From the NCBI RefSeq assembly GCF_900129425.1, contig NZ_LT670817.1:4526001-4590000 (forward strand): a stretch of DNA of 64,000 nt, in the 5' to 3' direction. The notes beneath the pieces are model-generated. The model did no database searches. It saw only the letters and a list, made by a program, of their open reading frames with translations, and was not told the DNA's origin. This document shows, piece after piece, positions 35,603 to 44,642 of the stretch (the first letter of the stretch is position 1; each line of letters opens with the position of its first letter). A program made the translations under genes and the position numbers. This stretch comes from Bradyrhizobium erythrophlei (GTDB taxonomy: Bacteria; Pseudomonadota; Alphaproteobacteria; Rhizobiales; Xanthobacteraceae).

Positions 35603-36361
35603 TTAGGAACAATTCCCCGCAATCGCAAGGAAATCGGCCGCTTTCAGGCTGGCGCCCCCGACCAGCGCGCCATTGACGTTGGCGACCGCCATCAATTCAG
35701 CGGCGTTCGAGGGTTTTACCGAGCCGCCATAGAGGATGCGGGTTTTAGCGCCCTCGGCCCTAAATCGCGCGACCAGGAGTTCACGGATAAACGCATGAAT
35801 TTGCTCGACATCGGCGACCGTCGGGGTCAGGCCGGTGCCGATCGCCCACACCGGCTCATAGGCCACCACCAGATTGTCGGCCTTGGCCCGATCCGGCAGG
35901 GACAACTTGAGCTGTCCGGCGCAAATATCGAGGGTTTGCCCGGCATCGCGCTGGTGCTGGGTCTCGCCGATGCAGACGATCGCGGTCAGCCCGGCGCGCC
36001 ACACCGCTTCGGCCTTCTGGCGAACCAGCACGTCGCTCTCGCCGTGATCGGCACGCCGCTCGGAGTGGCCGACAATGATGGCGCTGGCGCCGGCATCCGC
36101 CAGCATTTCGGCCGAAATATCGCCGGTATGGGCGCCGGACGGCTTGGGGTGGCAATCCTGGGCGCCGATCGCGAGAATCTTGGAGCCGCGCGCCTTCTCG
36201 CCGAAGGCGGCAATCAGGGTCGCCGGCGGGCAAACCAGCAGGTCGGCTCTGCCAGCAACCGCAGGCGCCCCGGCAAGCATGGCCTCGAATTCGGCCGTGG
36301 AGGACCTGAGGCCGTTCATTTTCCAGTTGCCGGCGATCAGCGGCCGGATGGTGTTGGTCAT
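35603..36361 (-). CDS. tpiA: Triosephosphate isomerase
   Basis: A 252-residue TIM barrel that interconverts dihydroxyacetone phosphate and glyceraldehyde 3-phosphate. Lys14 (AGNWKMNG), His99 (IVGHSERR) and catalytic Glu169 (AYEPVWAIGTG) are all in place. Length is standard. It is divergent from the PpiD-like gene, with 251 bases between them that hold no gene I can support but must contain both promoters. Confidence 0.98.
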   Translation of the reverse strand: MTNTIRPLIAGNWKMNGLRSSTAEFEAMLAGAPAVAGRADLLVCPPATLIAAFGEKARGSKILAIGAQDCHPKPSGAHTGDISAEMLADAGASAIIVGHSERRADHGESDVLVRQKAEAVWRAGLTAIVCIGETQHQRDAGQTLDICAGQLKLSLPDRAKADNLVVAYEPVWAIGTGLTPTVADVEQIHAFIRELLVARFRAEGAKTRILYGGSVKPSNAAELMAVANVNGALVGGASLKAADFLAIAGNCS

Positions 36362-36612
36362 GGCAGGCTTCCCATGAAGATTGGCTCAATCATGCGCTAG
36401 CAGAGCACGGCGCCCAGTGCCAGATACCGCCCGCGCAATCGTCACGCCGCTAACCGCTTCACTTCGCCCCACCTGCGGACCTCGCTGGCTCGCCCCGCCA
36501 AGGTTGCGACAAGGCGGCTGCCACTTTATGATGCTTTATCAACTCGGTGACGCCCTTTTGCGGTATCCGCCCTAGGCGCGACCCGGTTCCCTCCTGCAAA
36601 CAAGTTGGACCC

Positions 36613-38514
36613 ATGCTTCGAGGAATGCGCAAAGCCTCATCAAACTGGCTCGGCAAGACCATAATGGCCGTAGTGATGGGCGTGCTGATCATCAGTTTCG
36701 GCGTCTGGGGCATTGCTGACATCTTCCGGGGTTTCGGACAGTCGACGCTCGCCAAGGTCGGCCATACCGAAATTTCGACCGAACAATTCCGCCAGCTCTA
36801 TACCGACCGGCTGCAGCAGATCGGCCGCCAGTTCGGCCGTCCGCTGACGATGGATCAGGCACGTGCCTTCGGCATCGACCGGCAGGTGCTGCAGCAAACC
36901 ATTGCCGAGGCCGCGCTTGACGAGGAAGCCCGACGGCTGGGGCTAGGACAATCCGACGCCGAGACCATGCGCTTGATCTTCAGCGACCCCAATTTCAAGG
37001 GAACCAACGGCGCATTCGATCCGGCCCGCTTCGAGGCCACGATCCGGCAGGCTGGCTTCACCGAACAACGCTATATCGCTGACCAGCGCCGGGTATCGCT
37101 GCGGCGTCAGATCGCCGGCACGATCTCCGCCGGTCTCGAACCGCCTAAAGTCATGATCGAGGCGCTGAGCCGCTACCAGAACGAGCAGCGCTCGATCGAC
37201 TATGTCAAACTTGACGCCGCGCAGGCCGGAACCATCGATCCGCCGTCGCCGGAGACGCTGGCCGGCTATTTCGACGATCACAAGATTCAGTTCCGCGCGC
37301 CCGAATATCGCAAAATAGCATTTGTCGCGATTACCCCGGAAGACATCGGCAAATGGTCAGAGGTGTCCGACGAGGACGCCAAGAAACTGTTCGAGCAGCG
37401 CCGCGACAAGCTTGGCACGCCGGAGAAGCGCGAGGTGTCGCAAATCGTGTTTCCGAACGCCGAAGAAGCCTTGGCGGCGCGCAATCGGATCACATCCGGA
37501 ACGTCATTCGACGACATCGCGAAAGAGCGCGGCCTCAACGCTTCCGACGTCGACCTCGGCGTGATCACGAAATCCGAGATCATCGACCCCGCGATCGCGG
37601 AGGCGGCCTTTACGCTGCCGTCAGGCGATGTGAGCCAGCCGGTGCAGGGCCGGTTCGGCTCCGTCCTGGTCAAGATCGGCAAGATAGAGCCCGGTGTCGA
37701 ACCCGCATATGAGAGCTTCGCCGCGAACCTGAAGAAAGAGATCGCGATCGAACGCGCGCGGAAATCGGTCGCCGATCTGCGCGACAAGATGGAAGACGAA
37801 CGCGGCGGTGGCGCAAGCGTCATTGAGGCCGCACAGAAACTGGGGCTCACGGCCGTCACCGTCGACGCGGTCGATCGCTCCGGCCGCCTGCCTAACGGCC
37901 AACTCGCAACCAACATTCCCCGCGGCCTCGATGTCGTGTCGCAGGCATTCAACAGCGATGTCGGCGTCGACAACGATGCGATCTCGTTCAACGGCGGCTA
38001 TGTCTGGTACGACGTTCTGGGCATCACCCCGTCGCGCGAACGCAGCCTCGATGAGGTCAAGGACCAGGTCGAGGCAAAATGGCGTGACGACCAGATTACG
38101 AGCCGGCTGCGGACCAAGGCGACCGAAATGGTTCAGAAGCTCGATCAGGGCGGCAACCTTGCGGACGAGGCTAAGGCTGCCGGATTGAAGGTCGAAACCG
38201 CCGCCGGATTCAGGCGCGATGCCTCGTTGCCCGGCGTGCCGGCCAGCGCGATCGCGGCGGCCTTCCGCACCGTCAAGGATGGCTCCGGACAAACCCCCGG
38301 CGCCGGTGCCGGCGAATGGATCGTGTTCCGGGTGACCGACGTCACCGTGCCGCCGGTCGACCTTGCCTCGGACGACATCAAGAAACTGAAAGAGAGCCTT
38401 CGGAGCTCAATGACCGATGAGCAGATCGGGCAATACGTCACGAAACTGGAAACGGAAATCGGCACATCAATCAATCAGGCCGCCTTCGCGCAGGTGACCG
38501 GCGCGAATAACTGA
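36613..38514 (+). CDS. PpiD-like periplasmic folding protein (SurA N-terminal and parvulin domains)
   Basis: A 633-residue membrane-anchored chaperone. After a short cytoplasmic N-terminus a membrane segment at about 12-37 (WLGKTIMAVVMGVLIISFG) leads to a SurA-N-like helical region containing QFRQLYTDRLQ, then a parvulin-type region around 240-370 (QIVFPNAEEALAAR, LPSGDVSQPVQGRFG). It resembles PpiD, which helps proteins leaving the Sec channel fold; prolyl isomerase activity is often lost in the family. I chose ATG 36613, since the longer in-frame lead has no hydrophobic logic. It precedes trpD by 156 bases. Confidence 0.87.
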   Translation: MLRGMRKASSNWLGKTIMAVVMGVLIISFGVWGIADIFRGFGQSTLAKVGHTEISTEQFRQLYTDRLQQIGRQFGRPLTMDQARAFGIDRQVLQQTIAEAALDEEARRLGLGQSDAETMRLIFSDPNFKGTNGAFDPARFEATIRQAGFTEQRYIADQRRVSLRRQIAGTISAGLEPPKVMIEALSRYQNEQRSIDYVKLDAAQAGTIDPPSPETLAGYFDDHKIQFRAPEYRKIAFVAITPEDIGKWSEVSDEDAKKLFEQRRDKLGTPEKREVSQIVFPNAEEALAARNRITSGTSFDDIAKERGLNASDVDLGVITKSEIIDPAIAEAAFTLPSGDVSQPVQGRFGSVLVKIGKIEPGVEPAYESFAANLKKEIAIERARKSVADLRDKMEDERGGGASVIEAAQKLGLTAVTVDAVDRSGRLPNGQLATNIPRGLDVVSQAFNSDVGVDNDAISFNGGYVWYDVLGITPSRERSLDEVKDQVEAKWRDDQITSRLRTKATEMVQKLDQGGNLADEAKAAGLKVETAAGFRRDASLPGVPASAIAAAFRTVKDGSGQTPGAGAGEWIVFRVTDVTVPPVDLASDDIKKLKESLRSSMTDEQIGQYVTKLETEIGTSINQAAFAQVTGANN

Positions 38515-38670
38515 GCATGATTGGAAATGAAGGTCGGCGGCCCCTTGCGGAATTCCCCTCGTCCTGCGGAGCAGCCTCTTGGCCGCGTCACGAAAGATGT
38601 GACATCCTCGTGGTTCGAGGCGGCGCAAGTGTGCCTCCTCACCACCAAGCCCCGATTTTGAAAGCACGTG

Positions 38671-39684
38671 ATGGACGATCTCAAATCAATCATCGGAAAA
38701 GTCGCCACCGGCGCGACACTGTCGCGCGACGAGGCGGCATCCGCCTTTGACAGCATGATGTCCGGCGACGCCACGCCCTCGCAGATGGGCGGATTTCTCA
38801 TGGCGCTACGCGTGCGCGGCGAAACCGTCGATGAGATCACCGGTGCGGTAGCCGCGGTCCGGGCCAAAATGCTGCGTGTGACGGCTCCCGCCGGGGCCGT
38901 CGACGTAGTCGGCACTGGCGGCGACGGCTCCGGCTCGGTCAATGTCTCGACCTGCGCCTCGTTCATCGTCGCGGGCACTGGCGTCCCCGTCGCCAAGCAT
39001 GGCAATCGCGCGCTTTCGTCGCGCTCCGGCGCCGCCGACGTGCTGTCTTCGCTCGGAGTGAGGATCGACATCACGCCCGAACATGTCGGCCGCTGCGTCG
39101 CCGAGGCCGGAATCGGCTTCATGTTCGCGCCCTCGCACCATCCCGCCTGGAAAAACGTCGGTCCGACCCGGGTCGAACTGGCGACCCGCACGATCTTCAA
39201 TCTCCTGGGGCCGCTGGCCAATCCGGCCGGCGTCAAGCGGCAAATGATCGGCGTTTTCTCCCGGCAATGGGTGCAGCCGTTGGCGCAGGTGCTGAAGAAT
39301 CTCGACGCCGAATCGGTCTGGGTGGTGCACGGCTCGGACGGCCTCGATGAGATCACCCTCACCGGCCCGACCTTCGTAGCGGCACTCGATAACGGCAATA
39401 TTCGCACCTTCGAGGTAACGCCGGAGGAAGCCGGCCTGAAGCGCGTCCGCGGCGAGGCGCTGAAGGGCGGCGATGCCGACGCCAACGCGATCGCGCTGCG
39501 CAGCGTGCTGGATGGGATGCCGAGCCCTTTTCGGGACGTTGCCTTGCTGAACGCCGCGGCGGCGCTGATTGTGGCCGGCCGCGCGAAAAACTTGAAAGAA
39601 GGTGTTGATCTCGGCACCCGATCGCTCGACAGCGGTGCGGCGGCCGCGCGGCTGAAGCATCTGATCGCGGTCTCCAACGGCTGA
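38671..39684 (+). CDS. trpD: Anthranilate phosphoribosyltransferase
   Basis: A 337-residue enzyme attaching phosphoribosyl to anthranilate, the second committed step of tryptophan synthesis. The PRPP-binding motif GTGGDGSGSVNVSTC and KHGNRALSSRSG are intact. A GTG directly before the ATG (38668) is an equally placed start. It is followed by trpC after 15 bases and moaC three bases after that. The 156 bases before it hold no recognisable attenuator leader. Confidence 0.96.
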   Translation: MDDLKSIIGKVATGATLSRDEAASAFDSMMSGDATPSQMGGFLMALRVRGETVDEITGAVAAVRAKMLRVTAPAGAVDVVGTGGDGSGSVNVSTCASFIVAGTGVPVAKHGNRALSSRSGAADVLSSLGVRIDITPEHVGRCVAEAGIGFMFAPSHHPAWKNVGPTRVELATRTIFNLLGPLANPAGVKRQMIGVFSRQWVQPLAQVLKNLDAESVWVVHGSDGLDEITLTGPTFVAALDNGNIRTFEVTPEEAGLKRVRGEALKGGDADANAIALRSVLDGMPSPFRDVALLNAAAALIVAGRAKNLKEGVDLGTRSLDSGAAAARLKHLIAVSNG

Positions 39685-39699
39685 CCCGAGAGGCCTGTC

Positions 39700-40521
39700 A
39701 TGTCCGACATTCTGACCAAGATCGAGGCCTACAAGCGCGCGGAGATCGCCGCCGCCAAACGCGCCCATCCGCTGGCCAGCGTCGAGGCGCTGGCCAAGGC
39801 CGCGCCGGCACCGCGCGGGTTTATCCGCGCAATCCGCGAAAAGCTTGCCCGTGGCGAATATGCGCTGATTGCCGAAGTGAAGAAGGCTTCGCCGTCCAAA
39901 GGTCTGATCCGCGCCGACTTCGACCCGCCTGATCTTGCCCGCGCTTACGAAGCCGGCGGTGCGGCGTGTCTCTCGGTACTGACCGATACGCCGTCGTTTC
40001 AGGGTCATCTCGATTTCATGGTGGCGGCACGCGCCGCCACGGCATTGCCGGTACTGCGCAAGGATTTCATGTACGACACCTATCAGGTCGCCGAGGCCCG
40101 CGCCCACGGCGCCGACTGCATCCTGATCATCATGGCGGCGCTCGACGATGGCGCAGCCCGGGATATCGAGGACGCTGCGCTCGCGCATGGCATGGACGTC
40201 CTGATCGAAATCCATGAACGCGCCGAACTGGATCGCGCCTTAAAACTTCGCTCCCCCATGATCGGCGTCAACAACCGCAACTTGCGGACTTTCGAGACCA
40301 CCCTTGCGACCAGCGAGGCGCTGGCGCCGCTGATCCCCGGGGATCGCCTGATGGTCGGCGAAAGCGGCATCTTTGCAGCCCCCGATCTCGCGCGGCTTGC
40401 GCGTGTCGGCATGTCGACATTCCTGGTCGGCGAAAGCCTGATGCGGCAGCCCGATGTGACGGCGGCGACCCGCGCGCTGCTGGCGCGAAACGGTGCCGTC
40501 ACCACAACCGGGACACGCTAA
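39700..40521 (+). CDS. trpC: Indole-3-glycerol phosphate synthase
   Basis: A 273-residue TIM-barrel enzyme that closes the indole ring from carboxyphenylamino-deoxyribulose phosphate. AEVKKASPSKGLIR holds the key lysines, VLRKDFMYDTYQV and GVNNRNLRTF are further signatures, and VGESGIF follows. It is monofunctional, without a fused TrpF domain. It sits between trpD and moaC with very short gaps, implying co-transcription. Confidence 0.97.
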   Translation: MSDILTKIEAYKRAEIAAAKRAHPLASVEALAKAAPAPRGFIRAIREKLARGEYALIAEVKKASPSKGLIRADFDPPDLARAYEAGGAACLSVLTDTPSFQGHLDFMVAARAATALPVLRKDFMYDTYQVAEARAHGADCILIIMAALDDGAARDIEDAALAHGMDVLIEIHERAELDRALKLRSPMIGVNNRNLRTFETTLATSEALAPLIPGDRLMVGESGIFAAPDLARLARVGMSTFLVGESLMRQPDVTAATRALLARNGAVTTTGTR

Positions 40522-40524
40522 CGC

Positions 40525-41028
40525 ATGGCGCGCAAACCCTCAAAGGTAAGTTCCGCCCTCACCCATATCGACGCCAAGGGTGAAGCGCGGATGGTCGACG
40601 TGTCGGCCAAGCCCGCCACCGAACGCATCGCGATCGCGGAAGGCCGCGTCGTCATGAGCAAGGCGACGCTCGAGTTGATCGTCTCAGGCAATGCCAAAAA
40701 GGGCGACGTGCTGGGCACCGCCCGCCTCGCCGGCATCATGGCGGCCAAGCATACGTCGGATCTGATACCGCTGTGCCATCCTTTGGCGCTGTCGAAAGTC
40801 ACGGTCGATATTGTCACGGATAAAAAGCTGCCCGGCTGCATTGTCCGTGCCGCCGTCAAGGTCACCGGCCCGACCGGCGTCGAGATGGAAGCGCTGACCG
40901 CGGTGTCGGTTGCGTGCCTCACGATCTATGACATGATCAAGGCAGTGGAGCGCGGCGTCCGGATCGAAGGCATTCATTTGATTGAGAAAATGGGTGGCAA
41001 GTCGGGACACTATCGGGCCGGGGATTGA
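40525..41028 (+). CDS. moaC: Cyclic pyranopterin monophosphate synthase MoaC
   Basis: A 167-residue molybdenum-cofactor enzyme that makes cyclic pyranopterin phosphate. The motifs LIPLCHPLALSKV, GVEMEALTAVSVACLTIYDM and the C-terminal KMGGKSG are typical. It begins three bases after trpC. In related genomes moeA commonly follows moaC directly; here about 9 kb lies between them. Confidence 0.96.
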   Translation: MARKPSKVSSALTHIDAKGEARMVDVSAKPATERIAIAEGRVVMSKATLELIVSGNAKKGDVLGTARLAGIMAAKHTSDLIPLCHPLALSKVTVDIVTDKKLPGCIVRAAVKVTGPTGVEMEALTAVSVACLTIYDMIKAVERGVRIEGIHLIEKMGGKSGHYRAGD

Positions 41029-41141
41029 ACTGATTGAGGGGGGACAGGAGTCTCATTGTCACGCCGGTGTGAGCAGCAGGGCGCGGAGTGAGTTCCGGTC
41101 TGCGGTGTTGATCTTGCGTCGCCCTCACCCGGAGAAACCCA

Positions 41142-41426
41142 ATGTCGACCTTCAAGCCGACTTTCAACCTTCTTGGCGCGGTGGCCGTCCTGTCCGCAGC
41201 GACTGCAACGCCGGCGCCGGCGCAACCGGTGATCCAGGAACCCGCTTATTGTGCCTTTTTCTATCCCTATGCGAACTGCCAGAATAAGGGGCCCGGCAAC
41301 CCCTACACCGATCCTAATTACCGGCGCGGCCCCAATGACGGGACGTGGTCAAGCGGTGAGACGGTCGGCATCGCCACAAAGCCACGGACACACCGCCACC
41401 ACTTATCTGCGACAGGAGCGCGGTAA
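41142..41426 (+). CDS. Small exported protein, unknown
   Basis: I do not recognise a named family. The 94 residues start with a Sec signal peptide cleaved near APAQ-PVI (about residue 28). The short mature part has two Cys residues in YCAFFYPYANCQNKGPGNPY, which could form a disulfide, and a low-complexity end. A GGAGAAACCC ribosome site precedes the ATG. It begins a 9-kb block separating moaC from moeA. Confidence 0.55.
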   Translation: MSTFKPTFNLLGAVAVLSAATATPAPAQPVIQEPAYCAFFYPYANCQNKGPGNPYTDPNYRRGPNDGTWSSGETVGIATKPRTHRHHLSATGAR

Positions 41427-41484
41427 CGACGGCGATGGATCGTTTCGCATCGCGGAGCAGCTTTTTGTCTTGGCGCGACCGCGC

Positions 41485-41627
41485 CTATTTCAGCGAAGTG
41501 TTGAGCTTGGTGCCGAGCCCGTTCACGATGGCAATGATGGCGAGCGAAATGCCGCGGCGATTAATCCATACTTGATCGCCGTTGCGCCGGATTCATCGGC
41601 GATAAATTGTTTGAAGCTGGTTGTCAT
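41485..41627 (-). pseudogene. Frameshifted Flp/type IVb pilin
   Basis: Reading from ATG at 41627 gives MTTSFKQFIADESGATAIKY..GLIAA, the Flp pilin start with the prepilin-peptidase site after Gly and before ATAI. After GLIAA one G is missing near 41551-41556; adding it restores ISLAIIAIVNGLGTKLNTSLK and a stop at 41485, giving a normal 47-residue Flp pilin. In addition the conserved Glu at position 5 of the mature pilin is Lys here, which would hinder assembly. No tad or cpa genes are near. It is therefore probably a decayed orphan pilin. Confidence 0.8.
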
Positions 41628-41893
41628 CGACGGGGCATTCAGTTGCTTTCGCGACTGGATTTTCGCGAACAGCGCGCCATGCTGCAATCGATTTGCGTCC
41701 GCGCCGGCAGTGGAAACAGCCTCATCGTCCGGTTTGGCGGGTCGAACGGGCACACCACCTCTCGCACCAGAGCCCCGGCAACCCCTGATTAACCCAAATT
41801 CCTAACCGCGCCTCCATCTCGGCATTGTAGCTATGTGCTGGCCAGGACATGCGAAATTGTTGTGGTGCTCAGCTTTGACAGCGAACAAGACCA

Positions 41894-44575
41894 ATGACGG
41901 CAGACGGTACGGCCTCTCTCCACATCCAAGCTTCCGTTCGCAGCGGTCCGATCCGCTGGCTGGTCGCCGGCGGCGCATTGCTGATCGCGGCAATCACGGT
42001 CGGCACCACGATCATGGCCGGCAATTTTCGCGAGCGCGCACTCCTTAGCCGCCAGCGTGAACTGGAAAACACCGTGCTGTTGCTGGCCCGCCACTTCGAC
42101 CACCAGCTCGGAGATTTCACGGTCATCCAGAAGGATGTTGTCACACAGATCGAGCACGCCGGACTCACCGCGTCCGAGGTCAGCGAACAACTGGCCACCC
42201 TCGAATGGCACGAAACGCTGAGAGCCAAGGTCGGAGCATATTCCGATGTTGCTGGTGTGAATGTGTTCGATTCGGAGGGAGTCCTGATCAATTCGTCCCA
42301 GACCTGGCCGGTTCCCGACGTCAAAATCGCCGATCGAGCCTACTTTCTGGCCTTCAAATCGGGGGCTGCGACGACACCGGTTTTGATCGAACAGGTGCAG
42401 AGCCGATTTTCCGGCAGTTGGGCAACCGTCATCGCTCAGAAGGTGACTGGGCCGAAGGGTGAGTTTCTGGGAGTCGTCAACAGAGCGATCTCGCCGGGCA
42501 GTTTTGAAAATTTCTTCGCCTCCGTGGCACTTGGACAAGGTGCTGCGATTTCGATGCACCACCGCGATGGAACGCTGCTGGCGCGTTATCCTCATGTTGA
42601 AGAAATGATCGGTAGGAATTTCAAGTCCGGCCCGGCACGTCAGCAGCGGCTATTTGAACGCGATCATGACTCCACCCGCCTGACCAGTCCCGTTGACGGC
42701 CGGGACCGTTTGATTTCGGCGCGCGCATTGACCGACTTTCCGATTGTGATCGTCGCAACGACGACCGAGACAGCGGCGCTCGCCGATTGGCGGGAACAAA
42801 TCAGCTTTCTGATCGCGGTGGCCGCGCTCGCGGTACTCGTCATAACCACCATGCTGTTTCTCGTCATTCGCAAATTGTCCCAGCAACACCGATTGTCGCA
42901 GCAACGGCTGACACTGGAAAAGTTGCGTCTGGACACCGCCGTCAACAATATGACGCAGGGCTTGCTTCTGTTCGATTCATCGCAGCGGCTCGTGGTCTGC
43001 AACCAGCGGTATATTGAGATGTACGGCTTGTCGGCGGCGGTTGTGAAACCAGGCTGCAGCTTTCGCGAGATCATTGCGCATCGAAAGGTCACCGGATCCC
43101 TGCTGGGTGACGACAAGGAGTTTTACGCCCGCGTCCTGCGCAGCGTCAGGCTGAAAAATTCCATGGTCATCGAGACCCCCGGCGGACGCTCAATCCAGAT
43201 CGTGAACGAACCATTGGCGGACGGTGGATGGGTGGCGACCCACGAGGACATCACCGAACGCAGACGCGCCGAGGAGCGGATCACGCACCTTGCGCATTAC
43301 GATGCCCTGACCGACCTGCCGAACCGCGCGTTGTTTCACGATCATCTGAAGCAGGAATTGGCCGGCATGGCGCCGGGCTGGCAATTGGCGGTGCTCTACA
43401 TCGACATCGACGAATTCAAAAGCGTCAACGATTCGCTCGGTCACATGATTGGAGATGAACTGCTCAAATCGGTGGCCGCGAGCCTGGGCCGATGCGTCGG
43501 AGCGGCCGATTTCGTCGCGCGGCTCGGTGGCGACGAATTCGCCATCGTTCAGACCGCGGTCGAGACTCCGGGCGACGTCAGCGACCTCGCGACGCGAGTG
43601 CTCAATGCGATCCGTGAACCCCACGAGTGTCTCGGGCATCAGTTGACCACGGACGCCAGCATTGGCATTGCGCTGGCGCCCGAGCACGGTACCGACCTCG
43701 ATCAAATTCTGAAGAATGCGGATCTGGCGATGTATGCTGCGAAATCCGCCGGCCGCCGCACCTTTCGTTTCTTCGAGCCGGAGATGGATGCCCAGGTACA
43801 AGCCCGCCGCAAACTGGAAATCGATCTGCGCCAGGCGATTGCGGACGGAGGTCTGGAGGTTTACTACCAGCCCTGCGTCAGTCTGCAGGATAACAGGATC
43901 ACCGGCTGCGAAGCGCTGGTGCGCTGGCGGCATTCCGAACGCGGCATGGTCTCGCCTGCCGAGTTTATTCCGATTGCGGAAGAGACCGGCCTGATCAACC
44001 AGCTTGGCGAATGGGTGCTGGCGACGGCCTGTGCGGCGGCTACGACATGGCCTGACGACATCAGGCTCGCGGTCAACGTTTCGCCGGTTCAGTTCCGAAG
44101 CGGCACCCTGGCATTGAAGATCGTTGCAGCGCTGGCGGCGTCCGGCCTTTCGGCGAGCCGACTGGAACTGGAGATCACCGAGGCCGTCCTGATTAGCGAT
44201 GACGACGCCGCGCTTGCGATTCTGCATCAGCTTCGCGCGATCGGGGTGCGGATCGCGCTCGACGATTTCGGCACCGGCTATTCCTCGCTGAGCTACCTGC
44301 AGCGCTTTCCGTTCGACAAGATCAAGATCGACCGCTGCTTCGTCGAGGATATCGCGGAGTCGGAAGGGTCATCCTGCATCGTGCAGGCGGTGGTGAATAT
44401 CGCCACCGCACGCCAGATGACGACGACGGCGGAGGGCGTTGAGACGCAACAGCAACGCGAGCTGCTTCGCGCGCTCGGCTGCGCCGAAATGCAGGGCTAT
44501 CTGTTCAGTCCGGCAAAGCCGGCAGCCGAGATCGGGCGATTGATGTCCTCGCACCACGCAACAGCCGCGGCCTGA
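41894..44575 (+). CDS. Membrane sensor with GGDEF and EAL domains
   Basis: An 893-residue cyclic-di-GMP enzyme. A membrane segment at about 23-44 is followed by a 250-residue periplasmic sensor of the double-Cache kind, a second membrane segment near 298-322, a PAS region (about 335-455), a GGDEF domain with intact GGDEF at 545-549 and an EAL domain with EAL at 673-675 and DDFGTGYSS at 789-797. The RxxD inhibitory site before GGDEF reads GAAD (Gly536 in place of Arg), so product inhibition is probably lost. Which activity dominates is unknown. Confidence 0.92.
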   Translation: MTADGTASLHIQASVRSGPIRWLVAGGALLIAAITVGTTIMAGNFRERALLSRQRELENTVLLLARHFDHQLGDFTVIQKDVVTQIEHAGLTASEVSEQLATLEWHETLRAKVGAYSDVAGVNVFDSEGVLINSSQTWPVPDVKIADRAYFLAFKSGAATTPVLIEQVQSRFSGSWATVIAQKVTGPKGEFLGVVNRAISPGSFENFFASVALGQGAAISMHHRDGTLLARYPHVEEMIGRNFKSGPARQQRLFERDHDSTRLTSPVDGRDRLISARALTDFPIVIVATTTETAALADWREQISFLIAVAALAVLVITTMLFLVIRKLSQQHRLSQQRLTLEKLRLDTAVNNMTQGLLLFDSSQRLVVCNQRYIEMYGLSAAVVKPGCSFREIIAHRKVTGSLLGDDKEFYARVLRSVRLKNSMVIETPGGRSIQIVNEPLADGGWVATHEDITERRRAEERITHLAHYDALTDLPNRALFHDHLKQELAGMAPGWQLAVLYIDIDEFKSVNDSLGHMIGDELLKSVAASLGRCVGAADFVARLGGDEFAIVQTAVETPGDVSDLATRVLNAIREPHECLGHQLTTDASIGIALAPEHGTDLDQILKNADLAMYAAKSAGRRTFRFFEPEMDAQVQARRKLEIDLRQAIADGGLEVYYQPCVSLQDNRITGCEALVRWRHSERGMVSPAEFIPIAEETGLINQLGEWVLATACAAATTWPDDIRLAVNVSPVQFRSGTLALKIVAALAASGLSASRLELEITEAVLISDDDAALAILHQLRAIGVRIALDDFGTGYSSLSYLQRFPFDKIKIDRCFVEDIAESEGSSCIVQAVVNIATARQMTTTAEGVETQQQRELLRALGCAEMQGYLFSPAKPAAEIGRLMSSHHATAAA

Positions 44576-44586
44576 GCCTTCAGCGG

Positions 44587-44613
44587 ATCGGGGCGGTTTC
44601 TGGCCGCCCCGAT
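44587..44613. terminator. Perfect 10-bp hairpin between convergent genes
   Basis: ATCGGGGCGG-TTTCTGG-CCGCCCCGAT lies between the stop codons of the GGDEF-EAL gene (plus) and the protease gene (minus) and probably ends both transcripts. No long T run follows on either strand. Confidence 0.65.
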
Positions 44614-44642
44614 TGAATCGCCTACGCGAGGAAATATGCAGA

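Noticed and set aside
38806..40215. Long minus-strand frames over trpD and trpC
   Set aside because: Shadows of clear trpDC genes, Arg/His-rich and without family signals.
43190..44227. A 345-codon minus-strand frame over the GGDEF-EAL gene
   Set aside because: Antisense of a gene with intact GGDEF and EAL motifs.
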